Notes: a model not told the origin generated them from the letters alone. Shown: positions 1 through 8,405, counted from the stretch's first letter. The stretch: DNA of 64,000 bases from Mycobacteriales bacterium (GCA_030447385.1 JAUJOY010000008.1:1-64000); one strand, 5' to 3'. Made by a program: numbers and translations.

Positions 1-16
1 CCTCGCGGTGGGACCA

Positions 17-52
17 CCACAACGGGCGCCCCTGCCGGGGCGCCCGTTGTGG
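17..52. terminator. Perfect 16-bp hairpin upstream of the PCMT gene
   Basis: The left arm at 17-32 is the exact reverse complement of 37-52, with the 4-base loop TGCC. No T-run follows, as is common for actinobacterial terminators. It most likely ends a gene lying left of the window and isolates the methyltransferase gene that follows. Confidence 0.75.
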
Positions 53-104
53 CGTCCGGGCGGGACAGATGCACTCCGCGACCTCACCGGGAAACACTGC
101 TCCT

Positions 105-1313
105 ATGGCCGAGGACATGACGGTGCTGCGCGAGCGACTGGTGGACCAGCTGGTCGCGAACCAGCACCTGCACACCCCCCGGATCGAGCGGGCCTTCCGC
201 CGGGTGCCGCGGCACCTGTTCCTCCCTGCGCTGGAACCGGCGGAGGCCTATCTCGACCGGGCGATCCCCACGAAGTGGTCGAGCGAGGGACAGCCGATCA
301 GCTCGTCGTCGCAGCCCGCGATCATGGCGCGAATGCTCGAGCAGCTGCAGGTTGAGCGGGGCCAGCGGGTCCTGGAGATCGGCGCCGGTACGGGCTACAA
401 CGCCGCGTTGCTGGCCCACCTGGTGGGTTCCGCCGGGACCGTGACGACGGTGGACATCGACGAGGACACCGCCGATCGGGCGCGCCAGCACCTGCTGTCG
501 GTGGGGCTGCCCCAGGTCCGGGTGGTGTGCGGCGACGGCGCTGGCGGCTGGCCCGCCGACGCGCCGTACGACCGCATCATCGTGACCGCGGCCGCTGGGG
601 ACCTGCCACCGGCCTGGTCCGAGCAGCTCGCAGCACACGGGCGGCTCGTCCTGCCGCTGGTGCTGGGCTGGGTGCAGCGATCGGTCGCCTTCACCCCGCA
701 GCGCAACCACCTGGCGAGCGTGTCCATCGAGGAGTGCGGCTTCATGCCGCTGCGTGGCCAGGGCGCCGGTGCCGCCGACCGGGTGCTGGGGTTCCCCGAG
801 CTGGCGGGGTTGTTCGTGCACGTGCGCAACGACCGGACGGCGGACACCTCGGCCCTCTACGCCGCCCTTCAGCAGCCGGGACCGGAACGGCCGGCCGGTG
901 TGCAGGTCCGACAGGCGGACCTGTGGGGCGGGTTGGGGCTGTGGTTGGCGGTGCACGAGCCCGATGCGGGCCGGCTCGTCGCGCACGGCTCCGCCCTCGA
1001 GGCCGGGCTGGTACCGCCCCTTCTCGGCTCTCCCGCCATGATCGCCACCGTCGTAATCGTGGGCGCGCGCTCGATGGCGGCCCTGGCGGGTCGCGCCTCC
1101 ACCGGCAGCTTCCCGCTGTTCGTGCGGGCGTACGGGCCGGATGGAGTCCGGCTGGCCGAGCGGCTGGCGGCGGTCGTCCGCGCCTGGGAAGACGCCGGTC
1201 GGCCCTCGAGCGGCACGCTGCGGATCCGGGCCTACCCGGTGGAGCGGGCCGGCACCGAGACGGCGCCCGGTGTCCTGGTCGCCGGGCACACCCGGCTGCT
1301 GATCGAGTGGTGA
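105..1313 (+). CDS. Protein-L-isoaspartate O-methyltransferase family protein
   Basis: This class I SAM methyltransferase resembles protein-L-isoaspartate (D-aspartate) O-methyltransferases, which repair damaged Asp/Asn residues in cytosolic proteins. The N-terminus has the family pattern LRERLVDQLV followed by RAFRRVPRHLFLP. The SAM loop is VLEIGAGTGYNAALLA. The protein is about 400 residues, nearly twice the classical enzyme of about 210, with a C-terminal half of unknown role; this long form is common in actinobacteria. Starts at 69, 105 and 117 are all in frame. 105 and 117 fit family N-termini better, and 105 is used here without a strong ribosome site. The gene stands alone, downstream of a terminator hairpin and convergent with a VOC gene. 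The methyltransferase fold is certain, the substrate only likely. Confidence 0.85.
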   Translation: MAEDMTVLRERLVDQLVANQHLHTPRIERAFRRVPRHLFLPALEPAEAYLDRAIPTKWSSEGQPISSSSQPAIMARMLEQLQVERGQRVLEIGAGTGYNAALLAHLVGSAGTVTTVDIDEDTADRARQHLLSVGLPQVRVVCGDGAGGWPADAPYDRIIVTAAAGDLPPAWSEQLAAHGRLVLPLVLGWVQRSVAFTPQRNHLASVSIEECGFMPLRGQGAGAADRVLGFPELAGLFVHVRNDRTADTSALYAALQQPGPERPAGVQVRQADLWGGLGLWLAVHEPDAGRLVAHGSALEAGLVPPLLGSPAMIATVVIVGARSMAALAGRASTGSFPLFVRAYGPDGVRLAERLAAVVRAWEDAGRPSSGTLRIRAYPVERAGTETAPGVLVAGHTRLLIEW

Positions 1314-1344
1314 GCGCGAGCCCGGCGGCCGGCGCCGGGGAGGG

Positions 1345-1758
1345 TCAGGTGGAGGGCTCCAGGCACAGGCAGAACGGGTGCCCGGCCGGGTCGGCGTAGA
1401 CCCGGAACCCGGGATGGTCGTCGGAGGCGTCGAGCAGGACCGCTCCCAGCGCCAAGGCCTGCGCCTCCGCGTCCTCGTAGGAATGGACGTAGAAGTCCAG
1501 GTGGGACTGCTGCGGCACGCCGCCCTCGGGCCAGGTCGCCGGAGGCAGACCTGGGGCGAGCTGGAACGCCAGCACGGGCCCGCCGGGGTTACGCACGGCC
1601 ACCCAGTCCTCGTCGTTGGCCGCGGCGTCGATCTCCCAGCCGAGCAGCCCGCTGTAGAACTCGGCCAGGCCCCTCGGATCAGGTGTGTCCAGGACGACCA
1701 TGCCGAGCCGGATGCCCCCTGGCACAGCTCCCCCTCCGTACGTGCTGCCTTGCGTCAC
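1345..1758 (-). CDS. VOC (glyoxalase/bleomycin-resistance) family protein
   Basis: A 137-residue protein with one vicinal-oxygen-chelate unit pair. It shows the typical opening MVVLDTPDPRGLAEFYSGLLGWEI, the central QSHLDFYV strand with a metal-ligand-type His, and the closing DPAGHPFCLCL with another His. VOC proteins are usually metal-dependent lyases, isomerases, dioxygenases or drug-binding proteins; the substrate cannot be read here. The GTG start is supported by GAGGAGGAG about 4 bases upstream. It converges with the methyltransferase gene and lies upstream of a second, unrelated VOC gene on the same strand, about 190 bases apart. Confidence 0.85.
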   Translation of the reverse strand: MTQGSTYGGGAVPGGIRLGMVVLDTPDPRGLAEFYSGLLGWEIDAAANDEDWVAVRNPGGPVLAFQLAPGLPPATWPEGGVPQQSHLDFYVHSYEDAEAQALALGAVLLDASDDHPGFRVYADPAGHPFCLCLEPST

Positions 1759-1947
1759 TGGCTCCTCCTCCTCGCAAGGTCATCCTCGACGTCAGCGGGC
1801 CGCAGACTCCTGCTCGCGCAACCGTCTCTGGAACGGGCCGTCGGATCTCCTTCGTCGTGTCGGCCGGGGACCCTCTCCTCGGTTCTTGACCGCTGAACGA
1901 ACGACGTGTCCCCTGGGGCGGAGCGCCACCAGGAACAGGTGACCTGG

Positions 1948-2433
1948 TCAGGGCGCCGGCACGGCATCGGCCGCGGCGCGCAGCGCCGCCATGTCGAGCT
2001 TGCGCATCCCCAGCATCGCCTGCATCGCCCGCTGGGCCCGCGCTGGGTCGGGGTCTCTGAACACCTCCTCCATGCCTACCGGGACCACCTGCCACGACAG
2101 GCCGTACCTGTCCTTGAGCCAGCCGCACTGGGACTCCTCACCACCCTCGGGGAGCCGCTGCCAGTAGTAGTCGACCTCGTCCTGCGTCGTGCAGGTGATC
2201 TGGAACGACACGGCCTCGTCGAAGGTGAACTGCGGTCCGCCGTTGATGCCGACGAACCGGCAGCCGTCCAGCTCGAACTCCACCGTCATCACGCTGCCCG
2301 TCGGGCCCGGCGCCCCTTCGGGGTAGCGGGCGACGCTGACGATGCGCGAGTTGGGGAAGACCGAGGTGTAGAAGGTGGCTGCCTCCTCGGCCTGGGTGTC
2401 GAACCACAGGTTGGGGGTGATCGTGCACTGCAT
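1948..2433 (-). CDS. PhnB-like VOC family protein (3-demethylubiquinone methyltransferase-type fold)
   Basis: A 161-residue protein of the PhnB/DUF1338-like VOC branch, often mislabelled 3-demethylubiquinone-9 3-methyltransferase. Diagnostic pieces are the start MQCTITPNLWFDTQAEEAATFY, FPNSRI, the FVGINGGPQF strand and the CGWLKDRYGLSWQVVP segment before the C-terminus. The ATG at 2433 has GGAGAGG 8-9 bases upstream and matches the family N-terminus; the open frame extends about 20 codons further, but that part looks non-coding. It is not clearly co-transcribed with the transporter genes. A metal-binding small-molecule enzyme is likely; no substrate is inferred. Confidence 0.85.
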   Translation of the reverse strand: MQCTITPNLWFDTQAEEAATFYTSVFPNSRIVSVARYPEGAPGPTGSVMTVEFELDGCRFVGINGGPQFTFDEAVSFQITCTTQDEVDYYWQRLPEGGEESQCGWLKDRYGLSWQVVPVGMEEVFRDPDPARAQRAMQAMLGMRKLDMAALRAAADAVPAP

Positions 2434-2524
2434 GACGACGTCCTCTCCGCCAGCGGGACCGTCCCGCGGGTGCTTGCTGCAGATGTAGACCACGGACAGG
2501 GGCGGAACTGATCGGGCGCAGAAG

Positions 2525-3289
2525 TCAGTCGTAGTGACGGATCAGCCGCACGTTGAGCGCGACCATGACGACGCCGAGCACGGCGACCACGGCGAAACCA
2601 CGGGCGATCGGTGCCCACGCAAGATCCTGAAGGATCAGCGAGCGCAGCCCCTCCATGACATAGGTCACCGGGTTGAAGGTCGCGGCGATCTCCATCGGCC
2701 GGGTCAACAGCTCCCGTGGCACGAAGTTGGGCGTGAGGAACAGCAGCGGGAAGAAGACCAGGCCGCCGGAGTTGGTGGCCGCGGCGCTGCGCGTCTTCAG
2801 CGCGATGAGCTGCATGAAGCCGGCGAAGACCACGGCCCACAGCGCGGTGAGCACGAGCAGCAGCAGGAAGCCGACGGGCCCGCTCGCGATGCTGATCCCG
2901 AAGGGCAGGGACAGGACGACCAGGATCGCGGTGATGACGACGGACTTGGCCGCCTCGGCCAGCAGCCGACCGATCACCAGCGCGCTGCGGGAGATGGGTG
3001 CGGCCCGGAGCTTGTCGAAGTAGCCGCCCTCGATGTCCTCCACGAGGTAGAGCGCCGCGGTGCCGAAGGAGGCTGCCAGCAGCAGCGAGCTGGGCAGGGT
3101 GAAGGCGGCGTAGCTCTGCCCCTCCAGGAACGAGGTCGAGCTCGACGGGAAGATCTTGCCGGCCTGCCCGACGTTGACCACCAGGAAGAACAGCGGGATG
3201 AACAGCGTGGGCACCGCGGACTCAGGAGTCCGCAGCCCTTCCCGCAGCGCCCGTCCCCCGAGCACGCCCGCCTGCTGCACGGCGCTCAC
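2525..3289 (-). CDS. ABC-2 type transporter permease (DrrB-like)
   Basis: A 254-residue membrane protein with about six hydrophobic segments, typical of ABC-2 permeases such as DrrB of daunorubicin exporters. The cytosolic region includes EDIEGGYFDKLRAAPISRSALVIGRLLAE, the segment that contacts the ATPase in this family. It should form the membrane part of an efflux pump with the ATPase gene directly upstream. Its GTG start overlaps the ATPase stop by four bases (GTGA), so the two are translationally coupled. No dedicated substrate-binding or biosynthetic gene is nearby, so the exported compound (lipid, drug or pigment) is unknown. Confidence 0.9.
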   Translation of the reverse strand: MSAVQQAGVLGGRALREGLRTPESAVPTLFIPLFFLVVNVGQAGKIFPSSSTSFLEGQSYAAFTLPSSLLLAASFGTAALYLVEDIEGGYFDKLRAAPISRSALVIGRLLAEAAKSVVITAILVVLSLPFGISIASGPVGFLLLLVLTALWAVVFAGFMQLIALKTRSAAATNSGGLVFFPLLFLTPNFVPRELLTRPMEIAATFNPVTYVMEGLRSLILQDLAWAPIARGFAVVAVLGVVMVALNVRLIRHYD

Positions 3290-4170
3290 TCCGAGACCCC
3301 CTTCACGTCGCCGGCGACCCGCTCGCGAGTGCGTCCGGTCGCATCCAGGAAGACCTCCTCGAGCGTCGGCGGCGGCGCCGTGGCCCTGCGCCGCTGCAGG
3401 TCGCCCTTGAGCTGGCCGGGCGTCCCCTCGCGCACGATCCGGCCGCCGTCGATGATGGCGATCCGGTTGCAGAGCTGGTCGGCCTCCTCGAGGTACTGCG
3501 TCGTGAGGAAGACCGTGGTGCCGCGGGCGTTGATCCGCCGGACCTCGTCCCAGACGGTGAGCCGGCTCGCGGGGTCGAGCCCGGTCGTCGGCTCGTCGAG
3601 GAAGAGCACCTCCGGCTCGTGCACCAGCGCCGAGGCGAGGTCCAGCCGTCGCTTCATCCCGCCGGAGTAGCCCTTGATCCGGCGGTCCGCCGCGTCGACG
3701 AGGTCCACCAGCTCGAGCAGCTCCTGCGCCTTGGCCGACGCCTGCCCAGATGAGCTGCCGAACAGGCGGGCCTGCAGGACCAGCAGCTCGCGCCCGGTCT
3801 GCCGCGGGTCGAGCCCGGCCTCCTGCAGGGCCACCCCGATGCGCCGGCGGACCGCGTCGGGCTCGGCCATCACGTCGACCCCCGCCACCCGCGCCGTGCC
3901 GGAGGTGATCGACATCAGCGTGGTGAGCATGCGCACCGTCGTGGACTTGCCGGCGCCGTTGGGACCCAGGAAGCCGAACACCTCGCCGGCAGCCACGGCG
4001 AGGCCCACCCCCCGCACCGCGTCGACCGTCCCCGAGCGCCCGCGGTACTGCTTGACGAGACCCTGCGCCTCCACCGCCAGCTTCATGCCGGGAACGCTAG
4101 ATCGGTCCTGCGACATCTCCTGCTGCGGCACGACCGCCCTTTCCGTAGCCACTCCTGCGTCGAGCTCCAC
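3286..4170 (-). CDS. ABC transporter ATP-binding protein (DrrA-like)
   Basis: The nucleotide-binding partner of the downstream ABC-2 permease. It contains Walker A GPNGAGKST, the Q-loop region, the signature YSGGMKRRLDLA, Walker B VLFLDEPTTGLD and the H-loop region, followed by a short DrrA-type tail (LEEVFLDATGR). The GTG start at 4170 is chosen because AGGAGG sits 5 bases upstream. This adds a 28-residue leader before the usual family start (MKLAVEAQGLVKQY at 4086), which itself has no ribosome site. A further open stretch upstream to 4647 is antisense to the sigma factor gene and is not coding. Function as an export ATPase is secure, substrate unknown. Confidence 0.9.
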   Translation of the reverse strand: MELDAGVATERAVVPQQEMSQDRSSVPGMKLAVEAQGLVKQYRGRSGTVDAVRGVGLAVAAGEVFGFLGPNGAGKSTTVRMLTTLMSITSGTARVAGVDVMAEPDAVRRRIGVALQEAGLDPRQTGRELLVLQARLFGSSSGQASAKAQELLELVDLVDAADRRIKGYSGGMKRRLDLASALVHEPEVLFLDEPTTGLDPASRLTVWDEVRRINARGTTVFLTTQYLEEADQLCNRIAIIDGGRIVREGTPGQLKGDLQRRRATAPPPTLEEVFLDATGRTRERVAGDVKGVSE

Positions 4171-4221
4171 TGCGTCCTCCTGACGTGGACCCTGATGCTG
4201 TGCAGACCGGTGCACGTGCCG

Positions 4222-4256
4222 GAACTCACCGCGGATCCCAGGCTCCCGGTGAGTTC
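4222..4256. promoter_or_regulatory. Perfect inverted repeat between divergent ABC exporter and sigma-factor genes
   Basis: GAACTCACCG at 4222-4231 is exactly repeated in inverse orientation at 4247-4256, with a 15-base spacer. It lies in the 182-base divergent region, so it cannot terminate either gene and is better read as an operator for a dimeric regulator. No binding protein is identified. Confidence 0.4.
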
Positions 4257-4352
4257 TGCCGCGGCGCCCGGTCAGTGCACTGAAGACCGCGCGCAACCGC
4301 CCGCGGCATGATGACCTGCGGGTGAGCAGCATGCGACAAGAGAGGTCGGTCG

Positions 4353-5387
4353 ATGAGCCAGATCGAGCAGGCAGACCCGGTGGACGAGGCCGCTGCGCAG
4401 GGTCCGCTGGATCGGAGCGACTTCCCGGAGCGAACCGATCCCTATCGGCGCGAGCTGTTCGCGCACTGCTACCGGATGCTCGGCTCGACCCACGACGCCG
4501 AGGACCTGGTCCAGGAGACCTACCTGCGGGCCTGGCGGTCGTACGACAGCTTCGAGGGTCGCTCCTCGCTTCGCACGTGGCTGTACCGGATCGCCACCAA
4601 CGTCTGCCTGACTGCCTTGGACGGGCGGGACAAGCGGCCGCTGCCAACGGGCCTGGGCCAGCCCAGCTCTGATCCGGAGGGAGCTCTCGTCTCCTCGCCC
4701 GAGGTGCCGTGGCTGGAGCCGGTGCCCGACGCGATGACCGGCACCGAGGCCACGGACCCCGCCACAGTGGTTGCCTCCCGGGCCAGCATCCGCCTGGCGT
4801 TCATCGCGGCGCTCCAGCACCTGCCACCCCGGCAGCGGGCCGTCCTGATCCTGCGCGACGTGCTGGCGTTCCGCGCGGCGGAGGTGGCCGACGCCGTGGG
4901 CATCAGCACGGTCGCGGTGAACAGCACGCTGCAGCGCGCCCGCGCGCAGCTGGCGCTGGTCTCCCCGGACGAGGACACCATCACCGAGCCCTCGGAGCCG
5001 GAGCAGAAGGAGCTGCTGGAGCGTTACGCGCAGGCGTTCTGGGACAAGGACGTCAGCACGCTCATGAAGCTGTTCACCGAGGACGTGGTCTGGGAGATGC
5101 CGCCGTTCACCGGCTGGTACCAGGGCGCGGAGACCGTCAGCCGGCTCATCGACACCAACTGCCCCGGCGGCGCGCGTGACATGCGCATGGTCCGGACCAG
5201 CGCCAACGGGCAGCCGGCCTTCGGGCTCTACATGCGTGCCGACGATGGTCGCTTCTGGCCGTTCCAGCTGCAGGTGCTGACCGTCACGGACCGGGTGAGC
5301 CACGTGGCCGCGTTCTTCGACGTCAGCCTGTTCCGGCTGTTCGGGCTTGCGGACAGCGTTGCGGCGCCGGACGAGGACACCGGCTGA
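4353..5387 (+). CDS. RNA polymerase sigma-70 factor, SigX5/ECF-like with C-terminal SnoaL-type domain
   Basis: A 344-residue alternative sigma factor. Region 2 covers roughly residues 28-95, including LFAHCYRMLGSTHDAEDLVQETYLRAWR and the WLYRIATNVCLTALD motif. Region 4 at about 150-205 carries LPPRQRAVLILRDVLAF and the HTH AAEVADAVGISTVAVNSTLQRAR. Residues from about 215 onward form an NTF2/SnoaL-like domain, the architecture of stand-alone sigma factors that use a fused C-terminal domain instead of an anti-sigma factor. The ATG has GAGAGG about 8 bases upstream. The gene downstream begins 5 bases after its stop and is probably in the same operon. Targets are unknown. Confidence 0.9.
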   Translation: MSQIEQADPVDEAAAQGPLDRSDFPERTDPYRRELFAHCYRMLGSTHDAEDLVQETYLRAWRSYDSFEGRSSLRTWLYRIATNVCLTALDGRDKRPLPTGLGQPSSDPEGALVSSPEVPWLEPVPDAMTGTEATDPATVVASRASIRLAFIAALQHLPPRQRAVLILRDVLAFRAAEVADAVGISTVAVNSTLQRARAQLALVSPDEDTITEPSEPEQKELLERYAQAFWDKDVSTLMKLFTEDVVWEMPPFTGWYQGAETVSRLIDTNCPGGARDMRMVRTSANGQPAFGLYMRADDGRFWPFQLQVLTVTDRVSHVAAFFDVSLFRLFGLADSVAAPDEDTG

Positions 5388-5391
5388 CGTG

Positions 5392-6021
5392 ATGGCGCAG
5401 CCCGCGGCGGTGGCTCTGCGGGGCGCCACCGGGTTGCTCGAGCGGGCGATCGGCTACACGCGCGCCAGCCTGCTGCTCGTGACTCCCGACCAGCTGGCGA
5501 ACCGCACGCCGTGCCCGGGCTGGGACCTGAGCGCCCTGCTGCGCCACATGAGCGACGGGCTGGCCGCCCTGCAGGAGGCGGCGGAGCTGGGCGAGGTGCC
5601 GCTGCGCACCTGCGGGCTGGACGACGGCAGCATCGAGATCGTCACGACACTGCGTACGCGGGCGTGCTCGTTGCTGGGGGCCTGGAGCGACGCGGCCGTC
5701 GCCGGGGACGTCTTCGTCGGCGACCGGGCGCTGCCGACCATGCTGCTGGCCACTGCCGGCGCGATCGAGATCACCGTGCACGGCTGGGACGTGGCCGGGG
5801 CCTGCGGCCGGGCGGCCCTGCCGCCCGCGTCGCTGGCCGACGAGCTGCTGGAGCTGGCACCGCTGCTGGTGAGGGCTGACGACCGGGCGGGCCGCTTCGC
5901 CGCTCCGCACGATGTCAGCCTGCTGGCCCCTCCCGGGGAGCGACTGCTCGCCTTCCTCGGACGCAGGGACCCACCGGTGAGCAGCGCCGATCCGGCAGGT
6001 CAACACTACCCAGCGGTCTGA
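5392..6021 (+). CDS. TIGR03086-type DinB/mycothiol-maleylpyruvate-isomerase-like metal-binding protein
   Basis: A protein of about 210 residues with the actinobacterial DinB-like four-helix fold. The first helix contains RAIGYTRASLLLVTPDQL, followed by the signature TPCPGWDLSALLRHMSDGLA, where the His is a metal-ligand position, and later EITVHGWDVAGACG with a second His. Related proteins include mycothiol-dependent enzymes, but catalytic activity here is unproven. ATG 5392 and GTG 5389 are both possible starts directly after the sigma-factor stop at 5387, so the pair is likely co-transcribed and translationally coupled. The longer open frame from 5347 overlaps the sigma gene and is less likely. 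Confidence 0.75.
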   Translation: MAQPAAVALRGATGLLERAIGYTRASLLLVTPDQLANRTPCPGWDLSALLRHMSDGLAALQEAAELGEVPLRTCGLDDGSIEIVTTLRTRACSLLGAWSDAAVAGDVFVGDRALPTMLLATAGAIEITVHGWDVAGACGRAALPPASLADELLELAPLLVRADDRAGRFAAPHDVSLLAPPGERLLAFLGRRDPPVSSADPAGQHYPAV

Positions 6022-6084
6022 CGAGGAGCCCTCATGGACGCGCACTTCACGGCACGCTGCAGAAGAGCCCCAGCAAGCGCGGCA

Positions 6085-6531
6085 TCAGCGTCGGTGCGAC
6101 TCGAGACCGCGCTGCGGGTGCCACGACTCGATCAGCAGGGCGCCGACCTCCATGCGGGTGAGGACGACCTCGCTGAGGTCGAGCCGGAACCGGTGCGCCT
6201 GGCCCGGCGCGGACACCTCCCCCACCTCCACGGCGCGGCCCGCCATCTTCGCCTCGCCGACCCACGCTGAGGGGTTGTCGCTCGGCGGGTCCACCGAGGG
6301 CGAGTGCAGGGCGCAGCGCGGATCTCGACGCAGGTCGAGAGCCTTCAGCGCGCGGGGCATGCTCCCCAGCCAGACCTCCCCGTCGGTGAACCCCACCTCG
6401 GTGCCGCTGATCCGGGGCGAGCCGTCCCGGCGCAGGGTCGCCAGCGTGCAGTGCTTCGCCGACGTGAAGCGGACGTGGACACGCTCAGCGAGCTCTGGAG
6501 CCTCGGCGGCGAAGGCGGCCCAGCTGGTCAT
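6085..6531 (-). CDS. Pyridoxamine 5'-phosphate oxidase-fold family protein
   Basis: A 148-residue split-barrel flavin or F420-binding-type protein. The core is HCTLATLRRDGSPRISGTEV, followed by GEVWLGSM and RRDPRCALHS, the usual order of strands in PPOX/F420-dependent reductase family members. A later segment WVGEAKMAGRAVEV and the C-terminal FRLDLSEVVLTRME also match the family. Whether it binds FMN, F420 or neither cannot be decided. It is transcribed divergently from the SDR gene across about 100 bases. The ATG at 6531 is the only plausible start. Confidence 0.85.
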   Translation of the reverse strand: MTSWAAFAAEAPELAERVHVRFTSAKHCTLATLRRDGSPRISGTEVGFTDGEVWLGSMPRALKALDLRRDPRCALHSPSVDPPSDNPSAWVGEAKMAGRAVEVGEVSAPGQAHRFRLDLSEVVLTRMEVGALLIESWHPQRGLESHRR

Positions 6532-6629
6532 GTCCGGACTCTTGCACTGGCCTGCGACAGGATCGATCGCCGGCCAAGGGTTGGCCGCCCTGCTGGCCGC
6601 CGGCGATGCCGCTGTGCGACGTTGTCGCC

Positions 6630-7655
6630 ATGCCCTCTCCCGCTGCCCTGCTGACCGGAGCGACCGGCTTCATCGCCTCCCACCTCCTGCCTGCGCTGCT
6701 CGCGACGGGCTGGGACGTACGGGCCTGCGGACGGCGGCCCCGCCCGGAGGAGTTCCCGGAGCAGGTCGACTACCGGCGCGTCGACCTGACCAGGCCGGAG
6801 GAGCTCGACGGGCTCTACGACGGGGTCACCCACCTGTTCCACCTCGCAGGGGCGTCGAGCTCGACGGCCAACCAGCAGGAGATGCAGCTCTTCAACGTGG
6901 TCGCCACGCGCAACGTGCTGTCCGCAGCACCGAAGGACCTGGAGCGGGCCCTCTACATGAGCTCCACCTCGGTCTACGGCGAGGAGGTGCAGCTGCCCTC
7001 ACCCGTACCGGAGGACGTGCAGCCCACCCCCAGCCGCGGCTACGGCAAGGCCAAGTGGGAGAGCGAGCAGGAGGTCTGGGCGCAGCGCGACGCAGGGATG
7101 CCGGTCGTGGTGCTGCGCCCCGTGTCGGTCTTCGGTCCCGGCAACGTCAAGCTGCTCGGCAGTGCCGTCCTCGACACCGCCGTCGAGGCGTGGGCGGGCC
7201 TGTCCACCTTCGCAGTGCCGGCCGAGCCCATCGAGCAGCGACTGGTCCACATCGACGACCTCGTACGCGCCACGCTGCACCTGGCCGTGCACGACGGCGC
7301 GGTGGGCTCGGCCTACAACGTGGTCGCGCCGGAGTACCCCTCGAGCCACCAGGTCGCTCGGCTGCTCGCCGACGCCTTCGGGATGAGGGTGGAGCTCGAC
7401 GAGGACCCGGAGGCTGGGCTGGGCTACGAGGACCGGCGGGCCGCCCACCGCGAGATGGTCGAGCGCGGGATGTCGCCGCAGATCCTGCTGACCGAGCAGC
7501 GCCTGCGGTTCATGCGCAAGGCCAACCGCAACAACCGCCTGAGCGTCGACGCCCTGCTGTCGACCGGCTTCCGCTTCTCGCGGGGTGAGCTGGAGCCGGC
7601 CATCCGCGACACCATCGAGTGGTACCGGCAGCAGCGCTGGGTGCTGACGCGCTGA
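6630..7655 (+). CDS. NAD-dependent epimerase/dehydratase (extended SDR)
   Basis: An extended short-chain dehydrogenase of about 341 residues. The dinucleotide loop TGATGFIASHL is at residues 8-18, the catalytic Ser lies in MSSTSVYG and the catalytic Tyr-Lys in YGKAK around residues 138-142. After a small substrate domain it keeps EQRLVHIDDLVRATLHL and YNVVAPEY, typical of sugar-nucleotide epimerases/dehydratases. The start at 6630 gives the usual short N-terminus; 6606 is in frame but adds an unlikely MPLCDVVA leader. The substrate is not predictable and no glycan genes flank it. It converges with the bacterioferritin gene. Confidence 0.85.
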   Translation: MPSPAALLTGATGFIASHLLPALLATGWDVRACGRRPRPEEFPEQVDYRRVDLTRPEELDGLYDGVTHLFHLAGASSSTANQQEMQLFNVVATRNVLSAAPKDLERALYMSSTSVYGEEVQLPSPVPEDVQPTPSRGYGKAKWESEQEVWAQRDAGMPVVVLRPVSVFGPGNVKLLGSAVLDTAVEAWAGLSTFAVPAEPIEQRLVHIDDLVRATLHLAVHDGAVGSAYNVVAPEYPSSHQVARLLADAFGMRVELDEDPEAGLGYEDRRAAHREMVERGMSPQILLTEQRLRFMRKANRNNRLSVDALLSTGFRFSRGELEPAIRDTIEWYRQQRWVLTR

Positions 7656-7660
7656 GCGGT

Positions 7661-8140
7661 CTACCCGCTGGAGCTGCCGACCTGCTGCTGCAGGTAGAGC
7701 TGGTCGCCCAGGGTGTCCATCAGCGAGAGCTGGGTCTCGAGGTAGTCGACGTGCTCCTCCTCCGAGCTCAGGATCGACTCGAGCAGCAGCCGGGTGACGC
7801 TGTCGGCCGCCTCCCGGCAGACCTCGATCCCGCGGCGCAGGCTGACCATCGCGCGGACCTCGACCCCGAGGTCGGCCTGGAGCTGCTCGCGCACCTGCTC
7901 CCCGATGCTCAGCGGGTGAAGCCGCTGCAGGTTGGGATGACCCTCGAGGAACAGGATGCGGGAGATGAGCAGGTCGGCGTGCTTCATCTCGTCGATCGAC
8001 TCGTGGTAGGTGTAGTCGCCGAGCCTGGTGAAGCCCCAGCTCTTCTGCATCGCGGCGTGCAGGTAGTACTGGTTGACCGCCGTCAGCTCGTTGGTCAGGA
8101 CCTCGTTGAGGACCTCGATGACCTTCTCGTCGCCCCGCAC
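7661..8140 (-). CDS. bfr: Bacterioferritin
   Basis: The 159-residue iron-storage protein that oxidises Fe2+ at a di-iron centre and stores it in a 24-mer with haem. Ferroxidase ligands are visible: Glu in NELTAVNQYYLH, the pair in HESIDEMKHAD (Glu and His, with the haem-ligand-type Met between), Glu in GVEVRAMV and Glu/His in SEEEHVDYLE. The GTG start at 8140 has GAGGAG 5-6 bases upstream; the longer open frame is antisense noise. It is the last gene of a probable operon with bfd and a small membrane protein preceded by an iron-box-like site, which fits IdeR/DmdR control. Confidence 0.95.
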   Translation of the reverse strand: MRGDEKVIEVLNEVLTNELTAVNQYYLHAAMQKSWGFTRLGDYTYHESIDEMKHADLLISRILFLEGHPNLQRLHPLSIGEQVREQLQADLGVEVRAMVSLRRGIEVCREAADSVTRLLLESILSSEEEHVDYLETQLSLMDTLGDQLYLQQQVGSSSG

Positions 8141-8181
8141 GTGCTCTCCTCGGTGGTCGTCGTCCGTCGGCGCGAAAGGTA

Positions 8182-8403
8182 CTAGCCGGCCAGCTGCTCG
8201 TCCTCGGCTGCGGGAGAGGCCAGCTCGCAGCGCCGGCGCTCGTCGGCCGCCTGCGCGCAGACCCGGCGCAGCACTGGAAGGCAGCTCCCGCAGCCGGTTC
8301 CGGCATGCGTGGCCCGGACGACCCCGCGTACGCCGTCGGCTCCGGCGGCGAGGACCTGGGCGATGCGCGCGTCGTTGACCGCGTGGCAGTGGCAGACGAG
8401 CAT
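8182..8403 (-). CDS. bfd: Bacterioferritin-associated ferredoxin (Bfd-like (2Fe-2S) protein)
   Basis: A 73-residue Bfd-type ferredoxin. The four cluster ligands follow the family pattern CxC near the N-terminus (MLVCHCHAVND) and CxxC in HAGTGCGSCLP about 30 residues later. Bfd reduces bacterioferritin to release stored iron, which matches its position directly upstream of bfr on the same strand (41-base gap). The ATG has GGAGG 8 bases upstream and overlaps the end of the preceding small gene (TGAGCATG). The tail after the cluster is charged and variable. Confidence 0.93.
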   Translation of the reverse strand: MLVCHCHAVNDARIAQVLAAGADGVRGVVRATHAGTGCGSCLPVLRRVCAQAADERRRCELASPAAEDEQLAG

Positions 8404-8405
8404 GC

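Noticed and set aside
84-1289. 401-codon antisense frame opposite the isoaspartate methyltransferase
   Set aside because: The product is Arg/Pro/Gly-rich with no motifs, whereas the sense strand encodes a clear methyltransferase; high GC makes antisense frames long.
4171-4647. N-terminal extension of the ABC ATPase to 4647
   Set aside because: It is antisense to the sigma-factor gene and rich in Arg/Ser/Pro with no resemblance to ABC proteins.
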